DNA of 64,000 nt, taken from positions 186,001 through 250,000 of the forward strand of contig NZ_JQJY01000005.1 of assembly GCF_000745775.1 (NCBI RefSeq), given 5' to 3'. Shown piece by piece: positions 63,052 to 64,000 of the stretch. Made by a program: the position numbers and the translations under genes. The notes beneath the pieces were generated by a model. The model was not told where the DNA came from and ran no database searches. It saw only the letters and a list, made by a program, of their open reading frames with translations. Source of the DNA: Flavobacterium sp. ASV13 (GTDB taxonomy: Bacteria > Bacteroidota > Bacteroidia > Flavobacteriales > Flavobacteriaceae). Position 1 is the first letter of the stretch; every line of letters begins with the position of its first letter.

Positions 63052-64000
63052 CTAATTAAAATTTAGGATTTCTGCACCATCTAAGGCAAAGCCTGTACAC
63101 AAGTCAAATGCTTTTTGTGATTTGAGCTGTGCAGTACCACCCAAAACAATGCTCTGCAACTTGGCTTCATCGTCTTTGTAATTGCGTACATTCTGATAGT
63201 AGCCTGTAACAGCGTTGTAGGCTCCGAACAATGTGCCTTTTGTAGTGTCCATCTGCTGTGTGTCACTAATCATAGCGTATGCAAAAGCATCCTCAACTGT
63301 ATTTTTGAACACGGTGGAGATTTCTTCTTCCGCACCTTTTTTAATCAAATCATACGTTTCCTTATTAGGGCAGAGTGCCAATTGGATTAGCTTTCTCACT
63401 TCCTTGTCTTTTACCTTTACTTTTGCCCATTCATTGAAAATATTCTCTAACTGGATACTCAAGGTGTTCGCCAATCCCATAATCTTGTGAGCGTTCTCAA
63501 TACGCTGTTTTGCTCCCGAAGTGTGTTTGATACGCACTACATTAGTCATACTGCGCAAGGATGCGTTAAGCGTGTTTTGGCATACGATACGAATAGGAGT
63601 AAAAGCGGCTGTGATACTTCCGCTACCATCGTGCGAAGTGGTCAGGAAAATGTATTTTTCGGTTACATCATCGCCATTTCCAACTCGGATATAGTCGGGC
63701 AGTTTGGCTGTGATAAATATGCGTTCCCCATTACCCAGCGCTCCTGCGGTTTCATATAGTATTCCGTCTCCACCGCCTACAATGGCATCAAAGAAATTAA
63801 ATGCTTCACGGTTCTGCACGATATGATAGTCTTTGCCTACCACGCCCAATACTGCGTTGTTATCCGTGCGTATATTGGCAAAATAGCTAGGGACTTCCAA
63901 TTCTTTACTGCCTATCTCGATACTCTCAGCCGTTTGAATAATACCCGAACTTTTGGTAAATAGCGGACTTTTAACGACTTCATAATCTAACCCTGCAAAT
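63052..64000 (-). CDS. DUF932 (plasmid/phage-like TIGR03299) protein, 5' end cut
   Basis: The gene continues past the right edge of the window. The visible part is 315 residues. It has the DUF932 core: AGLDYEVVKSPLF near the cut end, VLGVVGKDYHIVQNREAF, ERIFITAKLPDYIRVG, and IRIVCQNTLNAS. The frame stays open from position 63900 to the end, so a TTG at 63900 is not the start. DUF932 proteins are common on plasmids, phages and ICEs; the role is unknown. Confidence 0.85.
   Translation of the reverse strand, partial: FAGLDYEVVKSPLFTKSSGIIQTAESIEIGSKELEVPSYFANIRTDNNAVLGVVGKDYHIVQNREAFNFFDAIVGGGDGILYETAGALGNGERIFITAKLPDYIRVGNGDDVTEKYIFLTTSHDGSGSITAAFTPIRIVCQNTLNASLRSMTNVVRIKHTSGAKQRIENAHKIMGLANTLSIQLENIFNEWAKVKVKDKEVRKLIQLALCPNKETYDLIKKGAEEEISTVFKNTVEDAFAYAMISDTQQMDTTKGTLFGAYNAVTGYYQNVRNYKDDEAKLQSIVLGGTAQLKSQKAFDLCTGFALDGAEILNFN

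Noticed and set aside
1..64000. CRISPR arrays, tRNA or rRNA genes, insertion sequences and integrase
   Set aside because: None was recognised on either strand by eye; repeats found are few and short, and no transposase or tyrosine recombinase motif was seen.

Overview
The window comes from a Bacteroidota genome, most like the Sphingobacteriia or Flavobacteriia. The reasons are TAnnTTTG-type promoter boxes, many Bacteroidota-only families (DUF1896, DUF3408, DUF3872, DUF3945, DUF4133, DUF4134, DUF4141, DUF6515), and a CTnDOT-like set of mobilisation and transfer genes. Most of it, from about 6.5 kb to the right edge, reads as one integrative and conjugative element (ICE) whose core is interrupted by blocks of accessory genes. 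No integrase, rRNA, tRNA, CRISPR array or insertion sequence was seen, so neither end of the element can be placed.

Layout. 0.2-6.3 kb: a divergent diadenylate-cyclase-fold protein, an unknown protein, a membrane-anchored TPR/AraC regulator, a lipoprotein with a small membrane protein, and an AraC regulator. 6.5-18.7 kb: the regulatory and DNA-processing part of the ICE (RteC, a Panacea-type antitoxin with a putative membrane toxin, an excisionase-like HTH protein, a DUF3945 protein, topoisomerase III, a DUF1896 protein and an 1800-residue methylase/helicase). 18.7-31.3 kb: cargo with an NmrA-type reductase and its divergent HxlR regulator, outer-membrane and lipoproteins, a LytTR two-component system, and a MacAB-TolC-like efflux operon. 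31.6-37.4 kb: mobC, mobB and mobA, with an AraC/SDR pair inserted between mobC and mobB, then a hairpin-rich candidate oriT. 38.1-39.9 kb: the ParA-like (TraA), DUF3408 (TraB) and TraD genes. 40.3-46.9 kb: an A+T-rich defence block inside the transfer operon. 47.1-56.6 kb: traE-F-G-I-J-K, an extra gene, then L-M-N-O-Q. 57.2-58.8 kb: an orphan PAS histidine kinase. 59.0-64.0 kb: a PRTRC cassette and a DUF932 gene running off the edge.

The most interesting locus is 40.3-46.0 kb: four genes joined by one- to four-base start/stop overlaps, encoding HsdM, HsdS, an SMC/ABC-type ATPase and an HNH nuclease, with no HsdR. The ATPase/HNH pair has the architecture of Septu (PtuA/PtuB), so the unit looks like a type I methylation module joined to a Septu-like effector. 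Next to it, on the other strand, is a TIGR02391 protein with a HEPN-like RNPTAH motif.

The core genes also share what looks like a regulatory element. The pattern CGCCA-N6-GCCAA-N-GAATTCCAC occurs upstream of both mobC and traE in the same orientation, with a weaker copy before the DUF1896/helicase pair. This suggests that the mobilisation, transfer and helicase units are controlled together.
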